Counted from the first letter of the stretch, positions 10,542 to 20,493 are shown. The stretch: 64,000 nt of DNA from Pseudoxanthomonas winnipegensis (GCF_004283755.1 NZ_SHMH01000014.1:1-64000), one strand, 5' to 3'. Program-made: numbers and translations. Notes: generated by a model not told the origin, from the sequence alone.

Positions 10542-12227
10542 ATGACGCAGGAACGGCCCTGGTTTGCCAGCTATCCCGCAGGAGTTCCGCACGAGATCGA
10601 CGTCGATGAGTACCGCTCGATCGTCGATGTGCTGGACACGGCCATCGCCACCTACCGCGACAAGCCGGCGTTCTCCAACTTCGGCAAGGTGCTGACCTAC
10701 GCCGACATCGACCGCCTCAGCCAGCAGATGGCCAGCTACCTGCTGCATGAGCTCAAGCTCAAGCGCGGCGACCGCGTCGCGGTGATGATGCCCAACTGCC
10801 TGCAGTACCCGATCTCGATCTTCGGCATCCTGCGCGCCGGGCTGACGGTGGTGAACGTCAACCCGCTCTATACCGACCGCGAGCTGCACCACCAGCTGCA
10901 CGATGCCGGCGTGTCGACCCTGATCGTGGTCGACAACTTCGGCGTCACCGCGCAGAAGGCGCTGGAAGGCAGCGGCGTGCGCCACGTCATCACCACCGCA
11001 CTGGGCGACATGCTGGGCTTCCCCAAGGGCCCGCTGGTCAACTTCGTCCTGAAGTACGTCAAGAAGATGGTGCCCGATTACGAGATCGCCGGCGCCGTGC
11101 GCTTCAAGGACGTGCTGCGCCAGGGCAGCAGGCCGCTGCCCCAGCTGGACATCCAGCCCGACGACATCGCCTTCCTGCAGTACACCGGCGGCACCACCGG
11201 CGTGGCCAAGGGCGCGATGCTGACCCACCGCAACCTGGTGGCCAACATGCAGCAGGCCTCGACCTGGGTCGGCATCAAGACGCGACCGGGCGAGGAGTAC
11301 ATCATCACCGCGCTGCCGCTGTACCACATCTTCGCCCTGACGGCGAACTGCCTGGTCTTCATGAAGTGCGGCGGCCTCAACCACCTGATCACCAACCCGC
11401 GCGACATGAAGGGCTTCGTCAAGGAGCTCTCCAAGGCGCCGTTCACCGCGATGACCGGCGTCAACACCTTGTTCAACGGCCTGCTGAACACGCCGGGCTT
11501 CGACCAGATCGACTTCAGCCATCTGCGCCTGACCCTGGGCGGCGGCATGGCGGTGCAGCGCAGCGTGGCCGAGCGCTGGAAGAAGGTCACCGGCGTGACC
11601 CTGATCGAAGCCTACGGCCTGACCGAGACCTCGCCGGCGGCATGCATCAACCCGATGGACCTGGCCGACTACAACGGCGCCATCGGCCTGCCGGTGCCCT
11701 CGACCGACTGCTGCCTCAAGGACGACGACGGCAAGACCCTGCCCGGCGGCGACGACACGGTCGGCGAGCTGTGCATCAAGGGCCCGCAGGTCATGAAGGG
11801 CTACTGGAACCGTCCCGACGAGACCGCCAAGGTCATCGATGACGAGGGCTGGCTGCACACCGGCGACATGGCGCGGATGGACGCGCGCGGCTTCTTCTAC
11901 ATCGTCGACCGCAAGAAGGACATGATCCTGGTGTCCGGCTTCAACGTGTATCCCAACGAGATCGAGGACGTCATCGCCGGCATGCCCGGCGTGCTGGAAG
12001 TGGCCGCGGTCGGCGTGCCGGACGAGCACTCCGGCGAGGTGGTCAAGGTCTTCATCGTGCGCAAGGACCCGGCCCTGAGCGAGGCCGACGTCAAGACGTT
12101 CTGCCGCGAGAACCTCACCGGCTACAAGCAGCCGCGCCGGATCGAATTCAGGGACGAGCTGCCCAAGAGCAACGTAGGCAAGATCCTGCGCAAGGAACTG
12201 CGCCAACAGGAGAAAGCCGCGCGCTGA
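10542..12227 (+). CDS. rpfB: Long-chain acyl-CoA ligase RpfB (FadD homologue)
   Basis: Protein of 561 residues of the ANL adenylating superfamily. It activates fatty acids to acyl-CoA; in Xanthomonas RpfB it also takes part in turnover of the DSF signal. Motifs in order: the ATP loop [47 protein letters not shown] and the C-terminal catalytic lysine in [11 protein letters not shown]. The ATG at 10542 starts [14 protein letters not shown] and has a purine-rich ribosome site (GGGAGGGG); the frame open further upstream has no family match. It lies upstream of rpfF in the same direction, the standard rpf arrangement, with 272 bp between them. Confidence 0.95.
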   Translation: MTQERPWFASYPAGVPHEIDVDEYRSIVDVLDTAIATYRDKPAFSNFGKVLTYADIDRLSQQMASYLLHELKLKRGDRVAVMMPNCLQYPISIFGILRAGLTVVNVNPLYTDRELHHQLHDAGVSTLIVVDNFGVTAQKALEGSGVRHVITTALGDMLGFPKGPLVNFVLKYVKKMVPDYEIAGAVRFKDVLRQGSRPLPQLDIQPDDIAFLQYTGGTTGVAKGAMLTHRNLVANMQQASTWVGIKTRPGEEYIITALPLYHIFALTANCLVFMKCGGLNHLITNPRDMKGFVKELSKAPFTAMTGVNTLFNGLLNTPGFDQIDFSHLRLTLGGGMAVQRSVAERWKKVTGVTLIEAYGLTETSPAACINPMDLADYNGAIGLPVPSTDCCLKDDDGKTLPGGDDTVGELCIKGPQVMKGYWNRPDETAKVIDDEGWLHTGDMARMDARGFFYIVDRKKDMILVSGFNVYPNEIEDVIAGMPGVLEVAAVGVPDEHSGEVVKVFIVRKDPALSEADVKTFCRENLTGYKQPRRIEFRDELPKSNVGKILRKELRQQEKAAR

Positions 12228-12327
12228 ATGCGGCGGCGTGCGGTCGCCGGCGTCACGCCGGCGCGCCACACATTTCAGGAAGTGTGCGCCCGCCGCAGGC
12301 CGTCGGCGAGGGCCTCTGCGCGCTTTG

Positions 12328-12341
12328 GTGATGTCTATCAC
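12328..12341. promoter_or_regulatory. CRP/Clp-like palindrome between rpfB and rpfF
   Basis: GTGA-N6-TCAC is a perfect half-site pair (wider context TTGGTGATGTCTATCACACT) matching the TGTGA-N6-TCACA consensus of CRP-family proteins, including Clp, which responds to c-di-GMP in Xanthomonas. It lies 158 bp upstream of the rpfF ATG. No clear -35/-10 pair could be placed beside it. Confidence 0.5.
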
Positions 12342-12499
12342 ACTAAAAACGGACTTTCGCCCGGGTTACTCTAAGTCATTGAGTCACGGGCTTTTTTTGA
12401 CGCATTTAACACTTGGTTCAGGTGTAGGATCGGCGTCGCCGCGGCCCCCGACGCGGCGACGACCCCCTTCTCTCTCACGCCCTTCAAGAGATCGCCGCC

Positions 12500-13375
12500 A
12501 TGAACCTGATCGAAAAGCTCCAGCCGCGTCAGCGCACCTACTCCACCATCCGCACCGAAACCACCCACGAGGGCAACGCGCACTGGCTGTACATGCATGC
12601 CGACGCCGCCACCGGCGTGCGCCCGTGCTGCCGCAAGGACATGCTCGACGAGATGTGGGCGGTGATCAACCAGATCACCCTGCCCCCCTCGCAACGCGCC
12701 AGCGGCGCGCTGCGCCACTTCGTGCTGGCCTCGGACGCGGCCGCCTACAACCTGGGCGGCGATCTGAACCTGTTCACCCAGCTGATCCGCGAAGACAACC
12801 GCGACCAACTGCTGGCCTATGCCCAGCGCTGCGTGGAAGGTGTGCACCACCTGCACGTGGGCTTCGGCGGCGACGTGCGCAGCATCGCGCTGATCCAGGG
12901 CGATGCGCTGGGCGGTGGCCTGGAGATGGCGCTGGCCTGCCACACCATCGTGGCCGAGGAAGGCTGCGGCATGGGCCTGCCGGAAGTGCTGTTCGGCCTG
13001 TTCCCGGGCATGGGCGCCTACTCGTTCCTGTGCCGTCGCGTGGCGCCGCAGGTGGCCGAGAAGATCATCCTGGAAGGCCGCGTCTACAGCAGCGAGGAGA
13101 TGTACAAGCTGGGCGTGGTCGATATCCTGGTGCCCAAGGGCCAGGGCGTGGCGGCCGTCGAGGACCTGATCCGCACCCAGCGCCGCATTCCGCATTCCTA
13201 TCTTGCGATGAACTCGGCCCGCAACCTGGCCCAGGCCGTCAGCTACGACGAACTGCTGGAGATCACCAAGGTGTGGGTGGAAACCGCGCTGGCCCTGGGC
13301 GACAAGTCGCTGCGCACCATGGACCGCCTGGTCAAGGCGCAGACCCGCCGCGCCAGCCTGGACGTGGTGGCCTGA
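12500..13375 (+). CDS. rpfF: DSF synthase RpfF, crotonase family
   Basis: Protein of 291 residues that makes the diffusible signal factor, a cis-2-unsaturated fatty acid, by dehydrating 3-hydroxyacyl-ACP and hydrolysing the thioester. The two catalytic glutamates described for X. campestris RpfF (E141, E161) are found here as E142 in GGGLEMALACH and E162 in GLPEVLFGLFPGMGAYSFL. The N-terminus MNLIEKLQPRQRTYSTIRTE is family-typical, and the CAAGAG ribosome site supports this ATG. It follows rpfB in the same direction and converges on rpfC, the DSF sensor, across a shared hairpin. This is the core of the quorum-sensing system in the window. Confidence 0.96.
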   Translation: MNLIEKLQPRQRTYSTIRTETTHEGNAHWLYMHADAATGVRPCCRKDMLDEMWAVINQITLPPSQRASGALRHFVLASDAAAYNLGGDLNLFTQLIREDNRDQLLAYAQRCVEGVHHLHVGFGGDVRSIALIQGDALGGGLEMALACHTIVAEEGCGMGLPEVLFGLFPGMGAYSFLCRRVAPQVAEKIILEGRVYSSEEMYKLGVVDILVPKGQGVAAVEDLIRTQRRIPHSYLAMNSARNLAQAVSYDELLEITKVWVETALALGDKSLRTMDRLVKAQTRRASLDVVA

Positions 13376-13391
13376 TCAGCGGGAATGGATT

Positions 13392-13416
13392 CCAACCCGG
13401 CCACCGGCCGGGTTGG
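13392..13416. terminator. Bidirectional hairpin between rpfF and rpfC
   Basis: Perfect 11-bp stem (CCAACCCGGCC and its complement) with a 3-base loop between the convergent rpfF and rpfC ends. It can serve both strands. Confidence 0.75.
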
Positions 13417-13470
13417 TCATTCCATCAAACCTGAAGACCCTGCGCACCCGTTGTCTCGGGCGCGGGATGA

Positions 13471-15690
13471 TCAACGCTCGCCGCCATCGCGCGCCTTGCG
13501 GCGCTGCTGTGCACGCGCGGCCAGCGCCTCACGCCCCATGCGGAAGTGGCCGTCGAGCTGGTGCATGCGCTGGCGCCATTCGGCCAGCATCTGCCAGTCG
13601 GCCATGCGCATGAACTGACCGCTCTCCTCGGCCAGACGCGACATGCCCAGGTTGCCGGCGACACCCTTAAGCGCATGTGCGTATTCGCGCATGCGTTCCC
13701 AATCCGGCTGCTCGCCGGCGCGCAGCATGCCGTGGAAACAGGCCTCGGCGTCGTTGAGGCATTGCTGGACGAATTCCTGTTCGAAGGCCTCGCCCATGCC
13801 CAGCTGCAGCAGTTCGTCCAGCACGTGCGGATCGAACACCTCGGCCTGGCTCGCGCCGGCCGCCTCGTTGCCCCGCGCCACGCCAGGCTTGGCAGCCGTC
13901 TGCCGCAGACCACTGTTGCTGGCGATGTCGTTGAGCGCATCCAGCAGCTTGCTCGCCACCACCGGCTTGGCCAGGAAGGCGTAGGCGCCGGCCTGCTCGC
14001 AGCTGCTGATCGATTGCGGGGTGACATCGGCGCTGAGCACCAGCACCGGCGTGCGCGGCCCGCCGCCGGCCTGCATTACGCGCAGCTCCTTGAGCAGGTC
14101 CAGCCCGCTCATGCCGGGCATGTGCAGGTCGATGATGGCCGCGTCGTAGTCGGTCACCGCCAGGGCATCGAGCACCTCCTCGCCGCCGTTGACGCAGACC
14201 ACGCGGTGGCCGGCCTTCTGCAGCAGGCGCTGCAGCACCATGCGGTTGGCCTCGTGGTCGTCGGCCACCAGGATCTGCATGCTGCGCACGCGCGCACGAT
14301 GACGCAGGAAGGGGTCGGAGAAGGCGATGACATTCTCCGCGCGGACCTCCTGCGCGGTGCCCGCCTCGGCCCAGTCCTCGACCTCGTCGACGTCCTCGGC
14401 CAGCGCCGGCACCATCGGCGTCTCGCTGGGCACCACGCCGTCGAACGGCACTTCGACCCAGAAGGTGCTGCCCAGACCGACTTCGCTCTCGAAGCCGATG
14501 GCTCCGCCCATGGCCTCGGTCAGGCCCTTGGCGATGGCCGCGCCCAGGCCGGTGCCTCCGTAGCGACGGCTCAGGCTGACATCGGCCTGCTCGAAGGCCT
14601 CGAACAGCCGGTCCTGCAGCCGCGGCGGGATGCCCACACCGGTGTCGATCACCGTGAAGCGCAGGCGCACGCGCGCATCGATCGAGGGCACGGTGACGAC
14701 CTGGATGCGCACGCCGCCGCGGTCGGTGAACTTGACCGCGTTGCCGACCAGATTGATCAGCACCTGACGCAGGTGGCGCGCATCGCCCATCAGCGTGGCC
14801 GGCACGTCGTCGGCGAAGTGGACGGTGTAGTCCAGCTTCTTGGCCTTGGCCTGCGGCAGCATGATGAAGCCCACATGCTTGACCAGCTCGCGCGGGGCGA
14901 ACTCGCTGATGTCCAGGCGCAGCTTGCCGGCCTCGATCGCCGAGATGTCCAGCACCTCTTCCACCAGCGCCAGCAGGCTGCGGGCCGAGGCCTGGATGGT
15001 GTTCAGGCATTCGCGCTGCTCGGCGTCCAGGCGCGTGGTGGCCAGCACCTCGGTCATGCCCGACAGGCCGTTGAGCGGCGTGCGGAACTCGTGGCTCATG
15101 TTGGCCAGGAAGCGGCTCTTGGCCTCGCTGGCGCGACGCGCCTCGGCGCTGGCACGGGTCAGCTTGCGCAGCAGGTTGGAGAAGTACAGCGGTACCGCGG
15201 CCAGGCCGCCGATCAGGCCGATGCCCAGCTTCAGATTGGACAGCCAGTAGTCGGTCATCAGGACCGTGGTGGTGAAGCTGACCATCGCCATGGCCACGGC
15301 CAGGTACAGATAGTTGTTGCCATAGCGCATGCCGTTGCCGACGGTGACCCACATCACCACCACATACACCCAGCCCAGCGGCTCGCCCATCTGGATCATG
15401 CCGGCGGCCATCAGGCCGTAATCGGCGAGCATGCCGATGATCCGGCGCGTGTCCGAGCGCTCCGGACGCAGCCACATCCAGCCCAGCAGGATGCAGCCCA
15501 GGGTCAGGCCGCTGAGCACGATGGCCAGCACGCCCTCGTACTGTGCGGCCGGCAGCTGCGCGCGCACCGGCGGCAGCAGCACGTACATCAGGATCAGGCT
15601 GATCAGCGCGATCCGGACCAGGGCCTGGCCGTGTTCGTTGTCGCGACGCGCCGGCAGGCGCTCTTTGAACTGTTGCAGCAGGGCGGCCAT
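13471..15690 (-). CDS. rpfC: Hybrid sensor histidine kinase RpfC, DSF receptor
   Basis: Membrane protein of 739 residues. The order is a hydrophobic sensor region with about five to six membrane segments (residues 22-175), a HisKA domain with H200 in FLANMSHEFRTPLNGL, an ATPase domain (LINLVGNAVKF, DTGVGIPP, YGGTGLGAAI), a receiver domain with D521 (AIIDLHMPGMSG) and a C-terminal HPt domain with H672 (EYAHALKGVAGNLG). It perceives DSF and passes phosphate to RpfG; in X. campestris it also restrains RpfF by direct binding. The ATG at 15690 begins MAALLQQFKERLPARRD; the upstream extension overlaps rpfG out of frame and is rejected. It lies 4 bases after the rpfG stop, so the two are cotranscribed; no rpfH lies between them. 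Confidence 0.96.
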   Translation of the reverse strand: MAALLQQFKERLPARRDNEHGQALVRIALISLILMYVLLPPVRAQLPAAQYEGVLAIVLSGLTLGCILLGWMWLRPERSDTRRIIGMLADYGLMAAGMIQMGEPLGWVYVVVMWVTVGNGMRYGNNYLYLAVAMAMVSFTTTVLMTDYWLSNLKLGIGLIGGLAAVPLYFSNLLRKLTRASAEARRASEAKSRFLANMSHEFRTPLNGLSGMTEVLATTRLDAEQRECLNTIQASARSLLALVEEVLDISAIEAGKLRLDISEFAPRELVKHVGFIMLPQAKAKKLDYTVHFADDVPATLMGDARHLRQVLINLVGNAVKFTDRGGVRIQVVTVPSIDARVRLRFTVIDTGVGIPPRLQDRLFEAFEQADVSLSRRYGGTGLGAAIAKGLTEAMGGAIGFESEVGLGSTFWVEVPFDGVVPSETPMVPALAEDVDEVEDWAEAGTAQEVRAENVIAFSDPFLRHRARVRSMQILVADDHEANRMVLQRLLQKAGHRVVCVNGGEEVLDALAVTDYDAAIIDLHMPGMSGLDLLKELRVMQAGGGPRTPVLVLSADVTPQSISSCEQAGAYAFLAKPVVASKLLDALNDIASNSGLRQTAAKPGVARGNEAAGASQAEVFDPHVLDELLQLGMGEAFEQEFVQQCLNDAEACFHGMLRAGEQPDWERMREYAHALKGVAGNLGMSRLAEESGQFMRMADWQMLAEWRQRMHQLDGHFRMGREALAARAQQRRKARDGGER

Positions 15691-15694
15691 GGGA

Positions 15695-16834
15695 CTACTC
15701 CAATCCGGGGCGTGCTTGCAGCGTCGAATAACGGTCGCAGATCTGGTCCAGCCGCTCGCGGCCGCGGAACAGCGCGTCCACGCAGGCCGGGTCGAACAAC
15801 CGCCCGCGCTGCGCGTAGAGATAGGCCAGCGCCGCATCGCGCGTCCATGCCGGCTTGTAGGGGCGTGCGGAGATCAGCGCGTCGAACACGTCGGCCACCG
15901 CCACGATGCGCGCCTCGATCGGGATCTGCTCACCGCGCAGGCCGTCGGGATAGCCGCTGCCGTCGAAGCGCTCGTGATGGCGCAGGGCGATGATCGCGCC
16001 GGTCTGGATCAGCCGGTTCTGGCTGCCGCTGAGCAGCTCATGGCCGATCTTCGGATGCCGGCGCATGACCGCCAGCTCCTCGGCGTCCAGCGGGCCGGGC
16101 TTCATCAGCACCGCGTCGGGGATGGCGATCTTGCCCATGTCGTGCAGGGGCGCGGCCAGCTCGATCGCGCGCACGTCCTCCTCGCCCATGCCCAGCTGCT
16201 CGGCCACCAGCGCGGCGATGCGCGCCATGCGTTCCAGGAAGGCGCTGGTGCCGCTGTCGCGGTACTCGATGGCGCGGGCCAAGCGCGAGAGCGTCTCGCG
16301 CTCGCGCTCCTCGACCTCGTGCATGCTCGACAGCAGGCGCTGCTCCAGCGACAGCGCGCGCTGCTTGACGTTCTCCGACTGCTGGCGCAGCTGCAGCAGG
16401 TTGCGGCAGCGGGCGCGCAGCTCGCGCGGGCGCACCGGCTTGACCAGGAAATCGATGACCCCGGCCTCCAGCGCGGCCTGGCGGATCGGCTCGTCGCCGA
16501 CCACGGTGATCAGGATCACCGGGATGTCGCGGTGCATGGGCAGGCGGCGGAAGCGGCGGGCGAACTCCAGCCCGTCCATGCCCGGCATGCGGTAGTCCAG
16601 CAGCAGCAGGTCGGTGCGGTGCTGGCTGCACCACTCCAGCGCCACCTGCGGGTCGCCGAAGTCGTGCACCGCCAGCTCGGTGGCGATGTCCTCGATCACG
16701 TGGCGCAGCATGGTCCGCGCGGACGCCTGGTCATCGATGATGACGATGTTCAATTCGCTACCTGCGCCATTGGACCAGCGTTGCTGGTCCGTCGGGGAGG
16801 ACACCGCAGTGAACACGCGGCTCGGGGTAAGCAT
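15695..16834 (-). CDS. rpfG: Response regulator RpfG, HD-GYP cyclic-di-GMP phosphodiesterase
   Basis: Protein of 379 residues, nearly the same as X. campestris RpfG. The receiver domain (about 28-145) has the acidic pair in IIDDQ and the phospho-acceptor D80 (LLLLDYRMPGMDG). A coiled linker (150-185) leads to the HD-GYP domain with HD at 231-232 (LHDMGKIAIPD) and GYP at 294-296 (DGSGYPDGL). Phosphorylation by RpfC activates hydrolysis of c-di-GMP, which in related bacteria releases Clp to drive extracellular enzymes and biofilm dispersal. It is the first gene of the rpfG-rpfC unit and has a clear GAGAGGTGG ribosome site. Confidence 0.96.
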   Translation of the reverse strand: MLTPSRVFTAVSSPTDQQRWSNGAGSELNIVIIDDQASARTMLRHVIEDIATELAVHDFGDPQVALEWCSQHRTDLLLLDYRMPGMDGLEFARRFRRLPMHRDIPVILITVVGDEPIRQAALEAGVIDFLVKPVRPRELRARCRNLLQLRQQSENVKQRALSLEQRLLSSMHEVEERERETLSRLARAIEYRDSGTSAFLERMARIAALVAEQLGMGEEDVRAIELAAPLHDMGKIAIPDAVLMKPGPLDAEELAVMRRHPKIGHELLSGSQNRLIQTGAIIALRHHERFDGSGYPDGLRGEQIPIEARIVAVADVFDALISARPYKPAWTRDAALAYLYAQRGRLFDPACVDALFRGRERLDQICDRYSTLQARPGLE

Positions 16835-17137
16835 GAAACACCACCTCTCGGGGGATTACGAGGCTGCCAGAATGTGAAGGAACCCCGCCGCATCGGGATT
16901 CCCGCCTCGAATCGCGGCGCACGCCACGGATCGAGACCTACTGTCAAGCATGAAGCATGCCACCGAACCCGAGTCGGATCTTTCGGCAAAAAACCGTCAA
17001 TCCTTGATGGAAAGACGTCCAACCCGGTGGAAAGGGGCCAAATGCCGCCGTTTCGAGGCGTTTGGTCCGCGCGCAAAAAGTTTCCTATGCAACCAATCGA
17101 GACCCGGGCAGGCTGGCCTGCCCGGCTGCGTCACTTT
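16835..17137. other. Intergenic region lysS-rpfG
   Basis: These 303 bases carry the promoter region of rpfG and the lysS end hairpin at 17104-17125. A perfect TTGACA is present on the minus strand (16947-16942), but no good -10 lies at the right distance. Nothing else was recognised. Confidence 0.4.
17104..17125 (-). terminator. Hairpin downstream of lysS
   Basis: CCGGGCAGGC-TG-GCCTGCCCGG is a 10-bp perfect inverted repeat 13 bases past the lysS stop. Confidence 0.6.
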
Positions 17138-18655
17138 TCAACCCTGGGTCTCGGGCCGCATGTAGGGGAACAGCAGCACGTCGCGGATCGAGGAGGTGCC
17201 GGTCAGCAGCATGACCAGGCGGTCGATGCCGATGCCCAGGCCGCCGGTCGGCGCCATGCCGTACTCCAGGGCGCGGATGTAGTCGGCGTCGAAATGCATG
17301 GCCTCGTCGTCGCCGCTGTCCTTGGCCTCGACCTGGGCGCGGAAGCGCGCGGCCTGGTCTTCGGGATCGTTGAGCTCGGAGAAGCCGTTGGCGATCTCCT
17401 TGCCGTTGATGAACAGCTCGAAGCGATCGGTGTAGCCGGCCTCGGTATCGCTGGCGCGGGCCAACGGCGAGACCTCGACCGGGTGATCGGTGATGAAGGT
17501 CGGCTGCACCAGGGTGTGCTCGACGGTGGCCTCGAAGATCTCCAGCAGCAGCTTGCCCCAGCCCCAGGACGGCTTGAACTTGATGCCAAGCCGCTCGCAG
17601 TGGCGCCGCAGGGCGTCGCGGTCGGTACAGTCGGCGGCGGTGATCTCCGGGTTGTGATGGCGCACGGCCTCGTCCATGCGCCAGCGGCGGAACGCCGGGC
17701 CCAGGTCGATCCGCGCGCCGTCCCATTCCACCTGCGTGGTGCCGAGCACGGTCTGGGCGGTATCGCGGATCACGCCTTCGGTCAGGTCCATCACCTCGTG
17801 GTACGTGGCGTAGGCCTCGTACAGCTCGAGCATGGTGAATTCGGGGTTGTGGCGCGTGGAGACGCCTTCGTTGCGGAAGTTGCGGTTGATCTCGTACACG
17901 CGCTCCAGGCCGCCGACGACCAGACGCTTGAGATAGAGCTCCGGCGCCACGCGCAGGTACAGCTGCAGGTCCAGCGCGTTGTGATGGGTGGTGAACGGCT
18001 TGGCCGTGGCGCCGCCGGGGATGTAATGCATCATCGGCGTTTCCACTTCCAGGAAGCGGCGCGCGTCGAGCCAGGCGCGGATGGCGCGGATGATCTTGCT
18101 GCGCTTGATGAACACCTCGCGCGACTCGGGCGTCACGATCAGGTCGACATAGCGCTGGCGATAGCGCTGCTCGACATCGCTCAGGCCGTGCCACTTGTCC
18201 GGCAGCGGCCGCAGCGACTTGGTCAGCAGGCGGATCGTGGTGGCCTTGATCGACAGCTCGCCGGTCTTGGTGCGGGTCAGCGTGCCTTCCACGGCGATGA
18301 TGTCGCCCACGTCCCAGCCCTTGAACGCGGTATAGGCCTCGCCCAGCGTATTGCCCTGCAGGAACAGCTGGATGCGCCCGGACTCGTCCTGCACCTGGGC
18401 GAAGCTGGCCTTGCCCATCACCCGCTTGGCCATCAGCCGGCCGGCCAGCTTGACCTGGCGATCCAGCCCTTCGAGCACCTCGGCGGTGAAGGTCTCCGCG
18501 TCGGCGAACTCGGCCTGCAGATCGCCGGCATAGACCTCGCGCTTGAAGTCGTTGGGATAGGCGATGCCCTGCCCGCGCAGCGCGGTGAGCTTGCCGCGGC
18601 GCTCGGCGATCAGGCTGTTCTCGTCGGTGGGCGTGGTGGTGGGCTGGTCGGTCAT
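17138..18655 (-). CDS. lysS: Lysyl-tRNA synthetase, class II
   Basis: Enzyme of 505 residues that charges tRNA-Lys. The N-terminal OB-fold anticodon-binding domain (about 60-180, with [19 protein letters not shown]) is followed by the class II catalytic core: motif 2 in [20 protein letters not shown] and motif 3 in [20 protein letters not shown]. The ATG at 18655 ([13 protein letters not shown]) is chosen over the longer frame because the extra upstream residues resemble no synthetase. It lies 125 bp downstream of prfB on the same strand, the common prfB-lysS pairing. Confidence 0.97.
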   Translation of the reverse strand: MTDQPTTTPTDENSLIAERRGKLTALRGQGIAYPNDFKREVYAGDLQAEFADAETFTAEVLEGLDRQVKLAGRLMAKRVMGKASFAQVQDESGRIQLFLQGNTLGEAYTAFKGWDVGDIIAVEGTLTRTKTGELSIKATTIRLLTKSLRPLPDKWHGLSDVEQRYRQRYVDLIVTPESREVFIKRSKIIRAIRAWLDARRFLEVETPMMHYIPGGATAKPFTTHHNALDLQLYLRVAPELYLKRLVVGGLERVYEINRNFRNEGVSTRHNPEFTMLELYEAYATYHEVMDLTEGVIRDTAQTVLGTTQVEWDGARIDLGPAFRRWRMDEAVRHHNPEITAADCTDRDALRRHCERLGIKFKPSWGWGKLLLEIFEATVEHTLVQPTFITDHPVEVSPLARASDTEAGYTDRFELFINGKEIANGFSELNDPEDQAARFRAQVEAKDSGDDEAMHFDADYIRALEYGMAPTGGLGIGIDRLVMLLTGTSSIRDVLLFPYMRPETQG

Positions 18656-18780
18656 GGGGTGAGGACTAAGGTTGGGAGAAGTGAGAAGTAAGAAGCGAGC
18701 GAGAGCAGGAGACGACGAGTGTGGCGGCAGGCACGGCCCGCCTCGACTCACGTCTCACGCCGCTCCACGCACTCCTGCCT

Positions 18781-19906
18781 TCAGGCGTCGACGCGCTTGG
18801 CGCCCGCGTCCAGGCCGGACTTGAGGCTGGCCTCGAGGAATTCGTCCAGGTCGCCGTCGAGCACCTTCTGCGTGTCCGAGCGCTCCACGCCGGTGCGCAG
18901 GTCCTTGATGCGGCTCTGGTCGAGCACGTAGTTGCGGATCTGGCTGCCCCAGCCGATGTCGGACTTGGTGGCTTCCAGCGCGTTCTTCTCGGCGTTGCGC
19001 TTCTGGATCTCGATCTCGTAGAGCTTGGCCTTGAGCATCTTCATGGCGCGGTCGCGGTTGGCGTGCTGGCTGCGCTCGGTCTGGCAGGCCACCACCACGC
19101 CGGACGGCACATGGGTGATGCGCACGGCCGACTCGGTCTTGTTGACGTGCTGGCCGCCGGCGCCGGAGGAGCGGTAGACGTCGGTCTTCAGGTCGGCCGG
19201 GTTGATCTCAATGTCGATGTTGTCGTCGACTTCAGGCGAGACGAACACGCTGGTGAAGCTGGTGTGGCGCCGGTTGTCCGAGTCGAACGGCGACTTGCGC
19301 ACCAGCCGGTGCACGCCGATCTCGGTCTTGAGCCAGCCGTAGGCATAGTCGCCCTCCACGCGGAAGGTCGCCGACTTGATGCCGGCCACTTCGCCGGCCG
19401 AGGCCTCCATCAGCTCGACCTTCCAGCCGCGGCCCTCGGCCCAGCGTAGATACATGCGCAGCAGGATCTCGGCCCAGTCCTGGGCCTCGGTGCCGCCGGC
19501 ACCGGCCTGGATGTCGACGAAGGCGTTGGTGGCGTCCATCTCGCCGGAGAACATGCGCTGGAATTCCAGCTTGTCCACGTCGCGGGCGAAGCGTTCGACA
19601 TCGGCGACCACCGCGTTGGCGGTGTCCTCGTCGGATTCCATCTCGGCCAGTTCCAGCAGCTCGCTGGCGCCGTTGAGGCCTTCGGTCAGGTCGCGGATTC
19701 CGTTGACCGTGCGGTCCAGCTGGGCGCGCTCGCGGCCCAGGTTCTGGGCGCGCTCGGGGTCGTTCCAGATATCGGGGTTTTCGAGCTCGCGCTCGACTTC
19801 TTCCAGACGCTCACGCTTGGCGTCGTAGTCAAAGATACCCCCTGAGCGAGCCCAGCCGCTCGGTCAGGTCGGCGATGCGCTGGCGGACGGGATTGAGTTC
19901 GATCAT
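18781..19906 (-). CDS. prfB: Peptide chain release factor 2 with programmed +1 frameshift
   Basis: RF2 of about 374 residues that ends translation at UGA and UAA. Translation starts at 19906 ([20 protein letters not shown]) and meets an in-frame TGA at 19831-19829 after 25 codons. The slippery string CTTTGAC, preceded by the Shine-Dalgarno-like AGGGGG at the proper distance, is the canonical autoregulatory site. After the +1 shift the frame continues [11 protein letters not shown] and runs to 18781. The anticodon-like motif SPF ([11 protein letters not shown]) and the catalytic GGQ ([14 protein letters not shown]) are intact. Low RF2 levels favour the shift and raise RF2. The annotation must join the two frames. 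Confidence 0.97.
19826..19846 (-). promoter_or_regulatory. prfB programmed frameshift site
   Basis: On the minus strand this reads AGGGGGTATCTTTGACTACG: an internal Shine-Dalgarno, then CTT, TGA and C. It matches the bacterial prfB recoding site. The ribosome slips from CTT by +1 so that GAC is read next. Confidence 0.95.
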
Positions 19907-20108
19907 GGGAGCGATGCGATGCGTGGCAATGGATAGCCCGCCATTCTAGCAAGACTGCCTTAGAGGCCTCTTTTCGGGTCTTCGCAGGAGTTCGAGCCTG
20001 GTGAACAGACTTCGGTGCCCCGCCTCCACCCGGCCGGCCGCAGCTCCTCGGCTCGATCCGCCAACCAGGGGCAATTCTCGGATGGAGCCGTGACCGCCTC
20101 ATGCCTGT

Positions 20109-20176
20109 GTGGGAGCCGCCATGGCGGCGATGAGGCTCTACCGGTAAAGCCCCATCGCCGCCATGGCGGCTCCCAC
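20109..20176. repeat. 68-bp composite REP palindrome (GTGGGAGCCGCCATGGCGGC)
   Basis: Two inverted copies of GTGGGAGCCGCCATGGCGGC flank a centre containing ACCGGTAAAG. A near-identical 68-bp element lies at 39507-39574, so this is a dispersed family. As RNA it forms a long hairpin. Confidence 0.8.
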
Positions 20177-20183
20177 CTCCCAC

Positions 20184-20261
20184 CTGTAGAGCGGAGCTTG
20201 CTCCGCTGCTCTTCGTTCCGTTCATGGGAAAGGCCCCAGCGGAGCAAGCTCCGCTCTACAG
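20184..20261. repeat. GTAG-type REP pair in inverted orientation
   Basis: CTGTAGAGCGGAGCTTGCTC begins the first arm and its complement ends the second, about 25 bp each and roughly 28 bases apart. The GTAG head followed by a short palindrome is the hallmark of REPs mobilised by RAYT (TnpA-REP) transposases. A related, decayed copy is at 26660. Confidence 0.8.
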
Positions 20262-20493
20262 GCAGACCGTCGCGAGATTTGAGGAGACAGTTGCTCCCAC
20301 AGGGATTGGGCCGGCATTCCGCAAGGACTGATTGCACCGGCCGCCGCTGCGGACCGTGCCGGCCCGTTCTCTGCCTAACCGGCCACATCGAGGCCAGCAG
20401 CTGATGGATCAAACCATTTCAACTTTTGACTAGAAGCCCCCTGACTTAACGCGCGCAGCAACGGGCCGGCGGGCGGTGGCCGCGACCCCTCGC

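Larger units (their letters stand above)
19907..20493. other. Intergenic region rich in REP palindromes
   Basis: The 587 bases between prfB and the FAD/NAD(P)-binding protein gene hold two composite palindromes (20109-20176 and 20184-20261). The remaining part, 20262-20493, shows no motif-bearing frame or RNA gene. The prfB promoter must lie in the first part. Confidence 0.6.

Noticed and set aside
15690..15837. An rpfH gene between rpfG and rpfC
   Set aside because: The two genes are four bases apart; the extra open frame is the end of rpfG read in another frame.
20262..20493. A small gene or RNA in the prfB upstream region
   Set aside because: No ribosome site, motif, tRNA-like fold or promoter-terminator pair was found.
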